Shown in pieces: positions 10,140 to 21,085 of a DNA stretch of 64,000 nt (positions are counted from its first letter, which is position 1; the number at the start of each line of letters is the position of its first letter). The notes beneath the pieces are model-generated. The model was given only the letters and a program-made list of their open reading frames with translations, was not told the DNA's origin and did no database searches. The DNA is taken from assembly GCA_015680685.1 (NCBI GenBank), contig MNCI01014802.1, forward strand, positions 83,639 to 147,638. The letters run 5' to 3'. The stretch is from Gnetum montanum. Lineage: Eukaryota > Streptophyta > Gnetopsida > Gnetales > Gnetaceae. The translations under genes were made by a program, and so were the position numbers.

Positions 10140-11160
10140 AAGTTCATCACCAGCCTTCCGAAGGAGTACGTGATGATACCAATTGGGAAGAGTTGTAGAT
10201 TCTTGACAATTTTAAACAAAAGCCCCATTGAATTGAAGACACTACTATTTAGAATGGAGTATGTGTTCTTGAAAAATGGAAGGCCAGTCATCATTAGTGC
10301 CAAGCTTGCTATAAAACAAAAGAAAATTTTGATAAAAGTTGAAGAAAAGTGGTCAATAGCCTTTGCCTAGTTATATTCTAAGCTCACTGGGATAGATCTA
10401 AGAATATGCCAACACTAAATATACACTGACTCTATTGTTAAGCCAAAATGATAGCCATAGTAGTGTTTGAATCGCAAATTAATATAAATTATCAAAGAGA
10501 AAATTGAACAACTCCTCAAGGTGGGATTCATCTACCCTATCACAAATAGTGAGTGGGTCAGTACACTCATGATTGTACCCAAGGAAGGAGATAAATGGCG
10601 GGTGTGCATCAACTTCTAACTTTTAACATGGAAACTTTCAAACATCACTTTCCATTGTCTTTTGTTGACCAAGTGTTGTACACCATTTCTAGGCATAGCT
10701 ATTATAGCTTTCTGGATGGTTATAGTGGCTATAACCAAATTTGGATTGCACTAGAGAACTGGGAAAAGACAACTTTCACAATTCTTTAGGAGACTTTTGC
10801 CTACCGTTAGATGCCATTCGATCTATGTAATACCCCAACCACACTCCAATGATTAGTTCTTAGCATTTTTCAACAACAAATCAATAGTGTGGTAGAAGTC
10901 TTCATGGATGACTTTTCTACCTACAGAGTTATGTTCGAGTAAGCCCTCAACTATCTTGAGTAGGTGTTGAAGAGATGTGTCAAAACAAACCTCCAGCTTA
11001 ATTGGCAAAAGAGCCATCTTATGATCCAAGAAGGCATAGTCTTTGGGGGGGGGGGGCACTATATCTCAAAAGTAAGAATCAAGGTGAACCCTGAAATAAT
11101 AAGGGTCATCCAAGGAATAACCTGCCAACCTAAAATAGTCAAAGAAGTGTGATCATTCCT
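10140..11160 (+). pseudogene. pol: E1 reverse transcriptase pseudogene
   Basis: A pre-RT block (about 10180-10440; 'IELKTLLFRMEYVFL', 'GIDLRICQH') leads to the RT fingers (10560-10620; VPKEGDKWRVCIN). Next come palm/finger motifs 'HHFPLSFVDQVLYTI' and 'YYSFLDGYSGYNQIWIA', the conserved 'MPFDLCNTPTTLQ', and the catalytic box FMDD at 10901-10912 (both Asp kept). A 12-base G run at 11045-11056 replaces the usual Gly-His turn and may be a sequencing or slippage error. Stops such as those near 10618, 10788 and 10809 make it inactive. The enzyme copied genomic RNA into DNA in the particle. Confidence 0.88.
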
Positions 11161-11700
11161 TGGTGATATTGGCTACTATCGGTACTTCACCAAGAATTTT
11201 TTCAAAATCGCCAAGCCATTGACAAAGAAGGATGCATCGTTTATCTAGACCCCTACATGTGAAATAGCATTTTAGCAACTGAAACAGAAGCTTGTTGAAA
11301 CCCTAATTCTTTAAGCACCCGATTGGTCCAAATTGTTTCATGTGATGACTAATGCATCAAATTATGCATTGGGGGTAGTGCTTATGTAGATGTATGATCA
11401 AAAAAATCCATATTACATTCACTATGCAAGCTAAAGCATTGCAGGTGCACAACTAAACTACACTGCCATAGGAAAGGAGTTGATGGCAGTGGTGTTTACC
11501 TTAGAGAAGTTCAGGTACTATGTGCTTGGCTATAACGTTTTTGTGCACATAGATCATAGTGCCATATGATTTCTAATGAATAAACCAATGGTGAACCCCC
11601 ATGTCATACAATGATTCATGATTTTGCAGGAATTTGATCTCATGATCATAGATCAAAAGGATGTAGAGAATGTGGTCATGGATCACTTATCGTGACTAAG
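11161..11700 (+). pseudogene. pol: E1 RNase H domain pseudogene
   Basis: A connection region ('FTKNFFKIAKPLTKKDASF') precedes a Ty3/gypsy RNase H core: 'NASNYALGVVL' (first catalytic Asp changed to Asn), 'GKELMAVVFTLEKFRYY' (catalytic Glu), 'HIDHSAI' (Asp), and the C-terminal 'ENVVMDHLS'. Several TAG/TAA stops occur. It would remove RNA from the RNA-DNA hybrid and generate the plus-strand primer at the PPT. Confidence 0.83.
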
Positions 11701-11782
11701 ATGGGACGACAAGGAGAAAGAGAGTCCCTTATCTCATCAGTTTTTTGACAAATTTCTCTTTGTAGAGGCTATTAATGCATAA

Positions 11783-13040
11783 ATGTCTAATGAACCAAAA
11801 TGGTATGGCACCATCCTCACTTATCTACTCAAGAAAAAACTACTTCAAGGACTAGACACTAGAAAGAAAAAAAATTTTCTTTACCGAGTTAAGCGTTTCA
11901 TGGAAATTAATGGAAACCTTTATAAAGTCTGTTCCAATGGCCTAGTATGTTGGTGTGTCCCTAATAAAAATCCACTATACATTCTCCAAGATGCTCACGA
12001 AGGCCCTTGTGGGGGCCATTATGCTGGGAGATGCATAACCATAAAAATCCTCATGGCAAGATAGTATTGGCCAACAATCCTCAACGATGCATACTAATTT
12101 ATTTGTGCTTGTGATATTTGCCATAGGGTGGTAGAGTGACAGCTCAAATGGAGGGGCCACAGTAATAGATTCAACCTCTTGAGCCATTCGATATTTGGGG
12201 CATTGACTTTATGGCTCCCATCGCACCTTTATCAAATGAAAAGCCATATATCATAGTCGTAGTTGACTATTGCACCAAGTGGGTAGAAGCAGCAGTTGTC
12301 ATTGACTGTACATCCACCACTGCTACTTGGTTTGTACAAAAAAATATTATAAATAGGTTTGGTGTGCCTTGTGTATTAATTTCTAATAATGGAACTCATT
12401 TTATAGGTGCCACTTTTTGAAAATTGATGCAGCACTTGGGGGTTGAGCCTAAAATCACAACACTATATCATCCCCAAGCCAATGATCAAGCAAAGGTCAC
12501 TAATCAAGAGATTACAAAAATTCTAACATGCACCATTAGCAAATACCGAAGGAATTGGAGCACCAAATTAAATTATGCCATTTGGGCCTATCACTCCACA
12601 TGGAAGCTTCCCATAGGCTATTCTCCTTATAAGCTCATGTATGGAAAACTACCTATACTACCCATCCAATCCAAGCTCCGTACACTCTCCACAGCCTATG
12701 ACCTTGACCTAAATCTCAGTCTAGTGCAAAAAGAATGATTAATGAACCTTAACTTGCTAGAAGAAAATCAATTAATGGCCCTATCATCTAATGAAATTCA
12801 TAAGCCATTCAACACGAAACGTCATGACCTCAAAATAAGAAAAGTCAAGTTTCAACCAAGAGACAAGGTTCTCTATTAGAATCTTGCACATGTACCCCAA
12901 TGAACCAAATTTCAAACATTGTGGGAAGGACCTTACATTATTGATGAGACTTTTCCATCTAGGGCCATGATCATCTACAAACCTGATAGCCTAAATAAAA
13001 AAATAATTAGTCAACATCCAACAAGTAAAACTTGTCCATG
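11783..13040 (+). pseudogene. pol: E1 integrase pseudogene
   Basis: The N-terminal zinc domain is seen as 'HEGPCGGHYAGR' and 'CACDICHR' (11990-12125, HHCC). The core has 'WGIDFMAPI' (first Asp, about 12200), 'DYCTKWVEAAVV', 'ISNNGTHFIGA' (second catalytic Asp changed to Asn) and 'NDQAKVTNQEI' (Glu), then 'WAYHSTWKLPIGYSPYKLMYG'. A C-terminal 'WEGPYIIDE' GPY/F-type motif lies near 12920-12945. Stops at about 12061, 12418 and 12736 and the Asp loss make it inactive. It is homologous to the E5 integrase at 58590-59830. Confidence 0.87.
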
Positions 13041-13117
13041 AGCCTAAGCCAACCAACTCAATGAATACCTCGCCAAATGGACAACCATGCTCAATCTTTC
13101 GAATCTCCCCCTTCAAC

Positions 13118-13137
13118 CTCAATCGTGGGGGGGATGG
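13118..13137 (+). promoter_or_regulatory. PPT-like G tract after pol (E1)
   Basis: CAATCGTGGGGGGGATGGTC resembles the true PPT of this element (CAATCGTGGGGGTATGA at 15139). Similar tracts follow the coding region in E3, E4 and E5. A second plus-strand start is possible but not shown. Confidence 0.45.
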
Positions 13138-14388
13138 TCACCCATACTAACACTTTATGTGGCTCCTCAGTATTTTGACCTTTTTATTTTACACATTTTT
13201 AGTTTTACAACTTTTTATTTTCATATTCTTTATTTTACATCTTTGTTTTACATATTTTTTTTTTCAAGTTATTGATCTTTTCTTAATTTTTTTTACACCA
13301 TCGTTAATATAGTTGATATTTATTGCATAATCTTTTACTTTTTTATCTCTTCTTGTGTTTGATGTGTTTCTCTACTCTTTCTACTAATAAGGTGTCAAGT
13401 ACAATCGTAATGTGCTACTCGATGGTGGTATGTTTCATTTGTAATTTGATTGTTGATGTCTAGTTTCTAACTTTGAATGTCGTTACTGACAACTAGGACA
13501 TGGCTTCGTTTCATGTAACAGGTAGTGAGTCCACATCATCCACCCATCCACATACTCTATGGTTTTTCTTGTTTTGGAAATGTGCAATCCCTTCTTCATT
13601 AATGCAACTTTAATAAATTGGTGACTTGTGTAGTTTTCAAAATTGTAAATGGACAAGGTATGGCTTCAAAGGGATATAGTATTCTTCATGCTTTTCTATT
13701 TTCCTATGTGCAAGATTGTTCTCATGAGCTTCTCACCATTCCACATCATTTCATAATAGGAAGTCAAATAAGTCCTTGCATGGTGTGGTCCTCATCAAAA
13801 AAACAAAAGAGAGAGAGAGATATGAGTGTTCAAAGCACATCCCTTGGACAAAATAAATGCAACAAATGCATGGATCTTTGCATGGTTTGGTTTCCATTTA
13901 ACAAAAAAAACATGAGAATTCAAAGCACAGCCCTTAGATAAAATAAAAAGGGCTACAAGAACTAGTTATGTGACTTGTCTTGTCTCCTCTAACTAAGGCA
14001 CTTTCTTACTTCCTACTTTCTCTCAAATTTGGAATGGTGGTTGTTTTGTGGGATCATTCTTGTATCTCAAGGGATGGACTAGTCTTAGAATGTCAATGCG
14101 AAGTCACTAAAAGTAGTTGGTTTTGGGTCTAGACCAAGGATGGATCTTATTGAGTCATTTAATCACAAACTCCACAAGGGACTTCATGTGACCATAATTA
14201 GGAACTCCATTCCATTCTCTCTCTCATCCACCTATGCTTTTCATGCCTCACCTCACTACCAGTTTTGTTTTGATTCAATGTTCTAGTTTGATGTATCAGG
14301 TTTCTTAGTCAGTTACTTTTGAAATTTTGTACTTAACTTTCCATAACCATTAATCATCCATTGAGCCCACGGACTCCTTGGTTTGAAG
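13138..14388 (+). other. E1 3' non-coding region, first part
   Basis: A T-rich stretch (13170-13300) is followed by sequence aligning with the E2 and E3 3' regions. An imperfect duplication of about 110 bp is present (13800-13850 and 13900-13950, each with TTCAAAGCACA). No convincing ORF. Confidence 0.65.
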
Positions 14389-14443
14389 TTATGTAAGGGC
14401 ATAAAAGGCCTATGCCTGCTTTGGGAAGGATCCACTTGCATAT
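14389..14443 (+). promoter_or_regulatory. Conserved 3' hairpin module (E1 copy)
   Basis: Outer arms TTATGTAAG (14389-14397) and CTTGCATAT (14435-14443) pair over eight positions, one of them G-U. The inner hairpin AGGC-CTAT-GCCT is at 14406-14417. It is followed by the shared GCTTTGGGAAGGATCCACTT. Confidence 0.7.
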
Positions 14444-15140
14444 CTTTTGGTTTGGTTAAGTTCTTTACCCTTAGACATTGTTACAATCAAATTCTTTTTA
14501 TTTACCCCATCCATGCCATCCAAATTGTACACATCTTCACAAATGTTTTTAGTGAAATTCCTCTTTTTATTATTGTGAATTTTTATACCCTTTTTCCAGT
14601 ATTCCTTATGTTAATATTTTTCTAAATCTTATGGACTACTTTTCTTACTTAACCCATTCGTCAATCTTTTCAATAACACTATCAAGCAACCAATCTATCA
14701 CAATCATAACTCGATTAGGTAAAATCATCAATGAGACAAGGAATTCAGCCATTATCTATTACACTTTATATACTAATCCTTGACTTTTTTGTGATTGTAG
14801 TGGGGAGAATGGACTGAAAGTGGGACTTTCTTCACCAAGGAGGATGCAATAATATCACTCATGGGAGATTTCTCATGACCACTGGATCTTTTATACCTCT
14901 CCATTATTCTTCTATTGTTAAGAGAGATTTGATGTCCTTTGGATCCAATGGTGTTCTTTCCTGTTGTCTTGAGCAGTAAATTTTGTACACAATTGTAATG
15001 TTGTATGCTTGAGAACTTTTGTATTTGTCCATTTTCTCTTTGTCACTCTGCATGTCAGGCAAATAGTCCACACCTCCTAATATATTTTGTAAAGTACTTG
15101 TTCCTCTTCTTCTATACTCGATGAAAAGTTTTCAATCAAT
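14444..15140 (+). promoter_or_regulatory. E1 3' region with branch point and 3' splice-site-like signal
   Basis: TACTAAT at 14771-14777, a T-rich tract and GTGATTGTAG ending at 14800 match the signal before ORF-X in E4 (TGTGATTGCAG). In E1 no long ORF follows, so the signal may be a leftover of a lost 3' gene. The rest, up to the PPT, is non-coding. Confidence 0.5.
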
Positions 15141-15150
15141 CGTGGGGGTA
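15141..15150 (+). promoter_or_regulatory. E1 polypurine tract
   Basis: CGTGGGGGTA directly before the 3' LTR; the same position and sequence type occurs in E3, E4 and E5. Confidence 0.8.
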
Positions 15151-16253
15151 TGATAAATCATTTTTTTTACTCACTCTGATATCAAGGTGGTTGCAATATC
15201 AGGTACATGATATCGAGTATGCAATATCATGGCCCAAGATGCGATATCGTACATTCAATATCATAGGGTTACTCTTAGGTCTATAAATATAGCCCCCGAG
15301 CGCATAATTGAGAATAGTTTTTGGTAATCAAGTAGCAAAACTCTTGCAATTTGTCCATTTAAGAGTTAGAATATTTTCCATGTGCCCACAACAAGATGTC
15401 TAAGTGTGAATGGATCTTTATTCAAGCATTGATGTACCTGAGCACACCATTGTGTTGGCAATAAATAGGAACTTGCGATATCGTACATTTGATATCATAG
15501 GGTTACTCTCAGGTCTACAAATATAGCCCTCGGGCGCATAATTGAGAATAGTTTTTGGCAGTCAAGTAGCAAAACTCTTGTAGTTTGTTCATTTGAGAGT
15601 TAGAATATTTTCCAAGTGCCCAGAGTAAGAGGTCTAAGTGTGAATGGATCTTTATTCAAACATTGATGTACCTGAACACACCATTGTGTTGGCAATAAAG
15701 AAAAACTCTTTAATTCATCCTTGCAACACTTGAGACTTGCTTTCTTATGCATTTATATATTGTGATTTTATGCAATTTACATTAATTTTGTTCATATAGT
15801 AATTAATTTTGATTAATCAAGAAACTAATTAAAATACACAAGCATGACCCCTTCAAACATACATGTGACACTTGGTAGCTTAGCAACGATTAGCGTTCAA
15901 CAATCCAGCAATGTTTACACAAAGTTCATGATGTGTCTGGGAAGTGGGAATAGTTACTTGTGTTAGGCTAGATTAGATGATAGTTTATTTATCATTTAAT
16001 TACTCTTACTTTCATTCTTTTTTTAGGCGAGTAATTTGATAAAACACAAAATAATAAAAATCTTACGCCTCAATCACACTTAACCATACAATTGCATTTC
16101 ACAAGTGGGGCTAGGAAGACAATGAATAGACAACATGCACACATTGTTTAGCTATGGCGTACTTAGTAATTATATTCTATGGAATTCAACCAAATCACAC
16201 ATGAACTCCTATGATTCGTATGGTTGAGCATAGGGATACCTCGCCGCTCATCA
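15151..16253 (+). repeat. E1 3' LTR (1103 bp) with internal duplication
   Basis: It starts TGATAAATCA after the PPT and ends GCTCATCA. GATATC-like boxes lie at 15195-15200, 15209-15214, 15223-15228, 15243-15248 and 15257-15262, giving three 14-bp steps. TATA is near 15282. It is longer than the family A and C LTRs because 15241-15474 is duplicated. Confidence 0.88.
15241..15708 (+). repeat. 234-bp tandem duplication of promoter and poly(A) region in the E1 LTR
   Basis: 15241-15474 and 15475-15708 align throughout: GCGATATCGTACATT, the TATA region, TTAGAATATTTTCC, and GGATCTTTATTCAA to GGCAATAAA. The copies have diverged by point changes, and the first has AATAAATAG where the second has AATAAAGA. 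The LTR thus carries two promoter regions and two poly(A) signals. Confidence 0.88.
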
Positions 16254-18129
16254 GTAGGTAAATCATGTAATGAGATTCCCACCACTAGAAGATACACTCA
16301 ACAACATAATAATACTAATACTTAAGCTTTAAGAACAATCATATTTATAAACCATACATCACATTAACAATTACTTCTACACCAAGCAACTATACTTCCC
16401 AATCTATAAAGTATTCACATAGAAGTAATATACTAATTAATTTTATCAAACTATTTTTAAAACCCTCTTCCATGGAAGAGGAAGGGTACCCACACCAAAA
16501 TCCCTAGCCTTGGCTACCTATGTACTCTTATAGAGTTTCCAAGAAATCAAGGCCACATAATTCTTAAATTGTAGCAATATATAACAAGATCAACATCACA
16601 TACATACACATATCAAGAGATGATTGGGATTAATCATGTACAATTGATCATTCTAAATTATCTTCCTTAGGTATGATAAAAGAACCTTAAGAGATAACAC
16701 TATGGTTTTACTACTTAAGGATTGTATAATCAAAAAGTCATGCCTAAATAAAGCTTTATGTATTTCAATTATAGTAGTAGCATCTTCTAACAAGAAATAC
16801 GTATTTTGGATGTCTTTTAGATAAGTAAATATAATCAAACAAACCAAACCTAGGGTAGTGGGGAAATGTGACAAAATAAACTTTTTTGTTTTACTAAAAA
16901 GCCAACTTCAAAATTTCCTAATGAATCAAAAATTTCAATTGAAGTTTTAACTCTTTCTTTATTTTTTTTTCAAGTTAAAACTATATTTTTAATGTTAAAA
17001 CTCTACATGCATGATCCTAATGATCAAACAACCTCTTTTGTCATTTGTTCATGCTAACAAAATTTTCCACATGCTTATATGGAATGTTGCAACATCCATC
17101 ACCATTCATAATGCAAGTTACGATGAAACACATGCCCATATGGAACATTGCAACTTCCATTGCAACCACTAATGTAGGTTATGATGAAATTCTAATGGTT
17201 GTACGACTCAAGAAAAGCATTTCAAAATTCATGCCAATGCATCTAGAATTTAGTCTTGTAGTGCATAAGCCATGGATTGAGACAGTATATCTGAAAGGCC
17301 TATGAATGAGATAAAAAATCCTATATATCATCATGACATTTAAATAAATCTAGTAGAATCCAAAACATGTCAAAATAGAATGAAATTCATAATGGCATTT
17401 TATCATAACAACATGAATATAAATCTAAATACAGATTTTAGAAATATGCATTTTAGAATATTTTTTTTTTTTTACAAATATATGCCATTAAAATTAAGAT
17501 GTAAATTAACCTTGTGAAGCAAAAACTATAAAAATGATCATTGTAATAAATTCTCTACTTTTGAAGGAAGCACTACTAACCATAGCCCTTACATGGCCAA
17601 GATCTCCAAAAATGACTCAAATCTTAAGTGAATGGAACACTAGTAATAAAAGACAACTTACATAGATTTGGAAAGGTTGCATAGGCTTAGCTATGGCTTC
17701 TTCTACTATTCAATAAATATCTAAGGTTTAAACCCCAACATAACTATCTAGAGGATACTAGTCTATATCATAGTTCTATAGAAAATAAAATATAGAATAT
17801 TATAATCATCATCAACATAATCATCCAATCCGTATCCCAACAAAATTAGGTTAGCTCAGTTACATGAATTTTTTTGCTCATTCCCCTCTACGAAGAGTCA
17901 TATCTTTGTTTACTTTTAGTTTTTGCAAATAATCTTAAATCATTTTTCCCATGTCTTCTTTGATTTTCCTTTTAGTGGATTTCCTACAACAATGATGTAG
18001 TAACATCTGTTTATAGGCTTATTGTTTGATTTTCTTTGCACATGTCCAAACCATCTAGGTCAAACTTTAAGCACAAGGATAGGACTAGGTATGCTAGGTT
18101 ACCTATGAAGCCTTTGAGCTTCTAGAATA
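16254..18129. other. AT-rich stretch, no gene recognised
   Basis: I see no convincing gene or element end. Short ORFs at 16653-16874 and 17045-17305 have no recognisable domain. 17071-17192 holds two imperfect ~60-bp tandem copies around ATATGGAAYRTTGCAAC. Confidence 0.6.
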
Positions 18130-20060
18130 ATTTCTTAGAAATAACCATATTCAACATAAGAAAATATTTGAGGAAGCTTGTAACAAACATGATCATCTTT
18201 GTGAGATAGCTAAAGATCCAATGATAGTAACCAAAGATTATCCGAAACTACCAAAGCACTTCAAAAGATATAAGTTTTTCCATTATCGTCAACTAGCTAG
18301 TCATGATACTAATTTTTTCCTAACATTGAAAGATGATCTTCAGAAGATGATCGACCATGGAGAGCTAGTATTGAATGAGCCCAAATCTCTAAACACTAAT
18401 AACAACTCTTATAACATAACCTCATTTACAACAACCAAATGGTCTAATCCTCCTATAGGATTGTTTGTCATCAAAGTACCACCAACTAGTACTCAGTCCC
18501 AAAACATAAAGCCTAAAATGCCATTTATTATATGAGTATCACTGCCTATAGCTCCTAAAGAGTCTTCTATGATATGTATTCCACCTTTAATGGCATCAAT
18601 GTCACAACCCAAACAACACATTACCAATCCTTCTAAAGATAGAAAACCATTTGCTATTTGGTGCCTCTATCTTCAACAAGAAAAAATGTGACAACCTATG
18701 ACTAAAGATAACCTATTGTGGCTAATAATTCAATCATTAACAAGAAATGATCATCATAAAGGCAACAAAAATAACTTTTTACCAAGCCAACAACTAAGCC
18801 CACTTAAGGTATTCAACAAAAAAAGGAATGGAAGCAAGCTACCCCATTGAAACCTATACCTAAGCTAGCTCTACCTATGAACTCCATAACCTATTATGAC
18901 CAATAATTTAGTGATTAACAAGAAATCATCACCACAAAGGCAACAAAAATAACCTATTACCAAGCTAACAACTGAGCCCACCTAAGGTATCCAACAAAAA
19001 AAAGGCATTGAAGCAAGCTACCCCATTGAAACCTACACCTAAGCTAGCTCTACAAATGAACTCCATTGTTTGAACTATGTTAACCAATCAACCAAGAAAG
19101 AATCGACAACCAGGTATGAGCTAGGGACCCCAATCAAAACACATCAAAACATGAGCTAAAAATTCTAGGAAGAATGAAGAAAATTAAGACCACCAAGGCT
19201 GAAAGATCACATGCTAAAGAAAAGAATTTCCTCATAAAAATGGAACAAGCCAAACAATCCCTAAAACAAAAGAACACATCATTGAATCTATACAACTTAG
19301 TCATGATTTCTCCTACTGATAAGGATGCACTAGCTCAAATGTTAACTTCTATCCCTATGAGAAAATACATGCCTACTACAAAGAATCTATTCACTCTATC
19401 ATTGAGTAAATCTCACTTAGGAAAGAAAAACATCATTCTAACCTCAACTTTCATGATAGTGAGGTGACGATTAACTCACTGAATGAAGAAGTTCTATATG
19501 CTCCTCTTCTCATTCTCATATATATTGGCAAGTATACGGTTCATCATGTTCATGTGGATGATAGGGCAACTAATGTGGTACCCTTTACAATGTTAAGAAA
19601 CTAGGCTTAACTGAAAACATCCAAGAAGCCTCTACCTCTACACTCAAGTCATTCAATGAATCATGAGTAGTGGTTCAATGTTCTATCTCCTTGGATTTTG
19701 TACCTAGGAAACATTTCTCCACATCTACCAACTTCCTAGTAGTCGAAGAGACACTAGGTTCTAACTTGATCCTAGAAAGGCCATGGTTAGCAAACCTTCA
19801 AGTCATCTCATCTCCTATACATTTGGAGCTTCATTAGCTATATGAGGATAGTAAAATTTTGATTTGTGGGGATAACATGTATTCACCATCTATCAACAAT
19901 GTCAACATTGATTGATATTTGGAGGTGAAGTTTCAAGATGAAACTCTCGACACTTAAGTTGGGACCAACAACAACAAGGCTAAAACCTCCAACTATACAA
20001 CATTAAACAATCAACAAGAACACCTGCTAATTACAATATCAAATGAGAACCATGATGAGT
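18130..20060 (+). pseudogene. gag-protease relic of a different Ty3/gypsy family
   Basis: The stretch at 18221-18370 ('FKRYKFFHYRQLASHDTN', then 'LKDDLQKMIDHGEL') resembles the gag C-terminal segment of plant gypsy elements, usually C.YH...GH.T..C..LK..I..LI..G.L; here the cysteines are lost. A decayed retropepsin follows at about 19480-19830 ('VVPFTMLR' and 'LVVEETLGSNLILERPWL'), with the catalytic DTG replaced. Many stops. It is distinct from E1-E5. The E4 insertion at 20121 lies just beyond it; I could not find a continuation after E4. Confidence 0.6.
18711..19066 (+). repeat. ~178-bp tandem duplication within the gag relic
   Basis: Two copies (about 18711-18889 and 18890-19066) share AACAAGAAAT, AAAGGCAACAAAAATAAC, GCAAGCTACCCCATTGAAAC and CTAAGCTAGCTCTAC in order, with scattered differences. 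Confidence 0.8.
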
Positions 20061-20120
20061 GTAGGATCACACAAAAGAAGCTGCTTAATCTATTAGAGAT
20101 CAGGCAACAAATACATCATA

Positions 20121-20125
20121 GACAT
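20121..20125. repeat. E4 target-site duplication, left copy (GACAT)
   Basis: GACAT immediately before the E4 LTR is repeated at 29415-29419. Confidence 0.92.
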
Positions 20126-20921
20126 TGATGAGTGACGAGGTACCCCTACACTCAACCATACGAATCCAAGCATTACACGCATGATCCGATTGAACTCCAC
20201 AAACGAACTAGTTGTGGCATCTAGACAGTTAGCCTTGGGTTGGAATTCAATGTCTTCCCACCTAGACTAGTATTAGCTTTGTCACATATGGTTTAGTCCA
20301 AAGTGAGGTGTATGATGTGGTTTCTAATCTAATGCTACTCCTAAAGGCAATGGAAAGTAATATTCACTAATTTAGGAGAGAGAGAATGAGAGAATATAAA
20401 CTAGCCTAAGTGTGATGAGCATCCATTCCTTAATTATCTATACACATCCTGGACTTCGTGCATGACTACTACTGGGATTACTAAGCACATATCCTAGGTA
20501 CACTACTGAGTTACCAAGTAGTCACACTTAAATGCTTGTAATCAAGTCGTACTCATTCTACGTTTTAACATGAGTTTCAGGGTGAGAAGAGATTAACTAG
20601 GAAAGTAGTAAATAACAATTAATTAAATGATTAAACTAAGTGAGTGCTGTAATGATGAAGTAATCTTGATCTTTACTGCTGGTCATGTGCGTGTCGAAGT
20701 ACGTCACACTTGAATAAAGGATGTCATACAATTACAATCACCACACTACAGGCATACACGGAGAGGAAAAGGGTTGAGAGAAAGAAATGAAAACACTTAA
20801 CTAAGAACTAACTTACTAATTATTTCACCCTTTTGATCTGTCTACCTCTTATTTATATATGAGGAGATAGGCTACGATATCATGTATGCAATATCACTGT
20901 AACCCAAAACGCGACTCATCA
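20126..20921 (-). repeat. E4 3' LTR (family C, 796 bp)
   Basis: On the plus strand it runs from TGATGAGTGACG to CGACTCATCA. It aligns with the 5' LTR at 28778-29414 but has only one GATATC pair in U3 (20876-20895), where the 5' LTR has two. Confidence 0.92.
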
Positions 20922-20931
20922 TACCCCCACG
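20922..20931 (-). promoter_or_regulatory. E4 polypurine tract
   Basis: CGTGGGGGTA on the minus strand, adjoining the 3' LTR. Confidence 0.8.
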
Positions 20932-21085
20932 ACTGAATGAAAACTCATCCTCGAGTTACAGTGATTACACAATGGATAAGTATGGGATTCTTGGATGGTG
21001 AAAATGGGATTATGCTGCAATGTGGAATGAAAACAAAACAAAGACACAACACAAAGAATGTGCTACAACTACAAAATTGTGGAAC

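Larger units (their letters stand above)
115..16253 (+). mobile_element. E1: Ty3/gypsy Athila/Tat-like retrotransposon with gag-pol, interrupted by E2
   Basis: Order on the plus strand: LTR end (115-244), PBS (246-263), gag (408 to about 2885), nested element E2 (2891-9476), protease (9482-9955), RT and RNase H (10140-11700), integrase (11783-13040), a non-coding 3' region, PPT (15141-15150) and 3' LTR (15151-16253). Gene order PR-RT-RH-IN is that of Ty3/gypsy; the tRNA-Asp PBS and the RT block HHFPLSFVDQVL are typical of Athila/Tat elements. All genes carry many stops and some frameshifts, so this is a dead copy. It has no ORF-X between integrase and 3' LTR, unlike E5. The target duplication cannot be checked because the left flank is lost at the N join. 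Confidence 0.85.

Noticed and set aside
11045-11056. Run of 12 G as a PPT or G-quadruplex signal
   Set aside because: It lies inside RT coding sequence, is absent from other copies, and is more likely slippage or a sequencing error.
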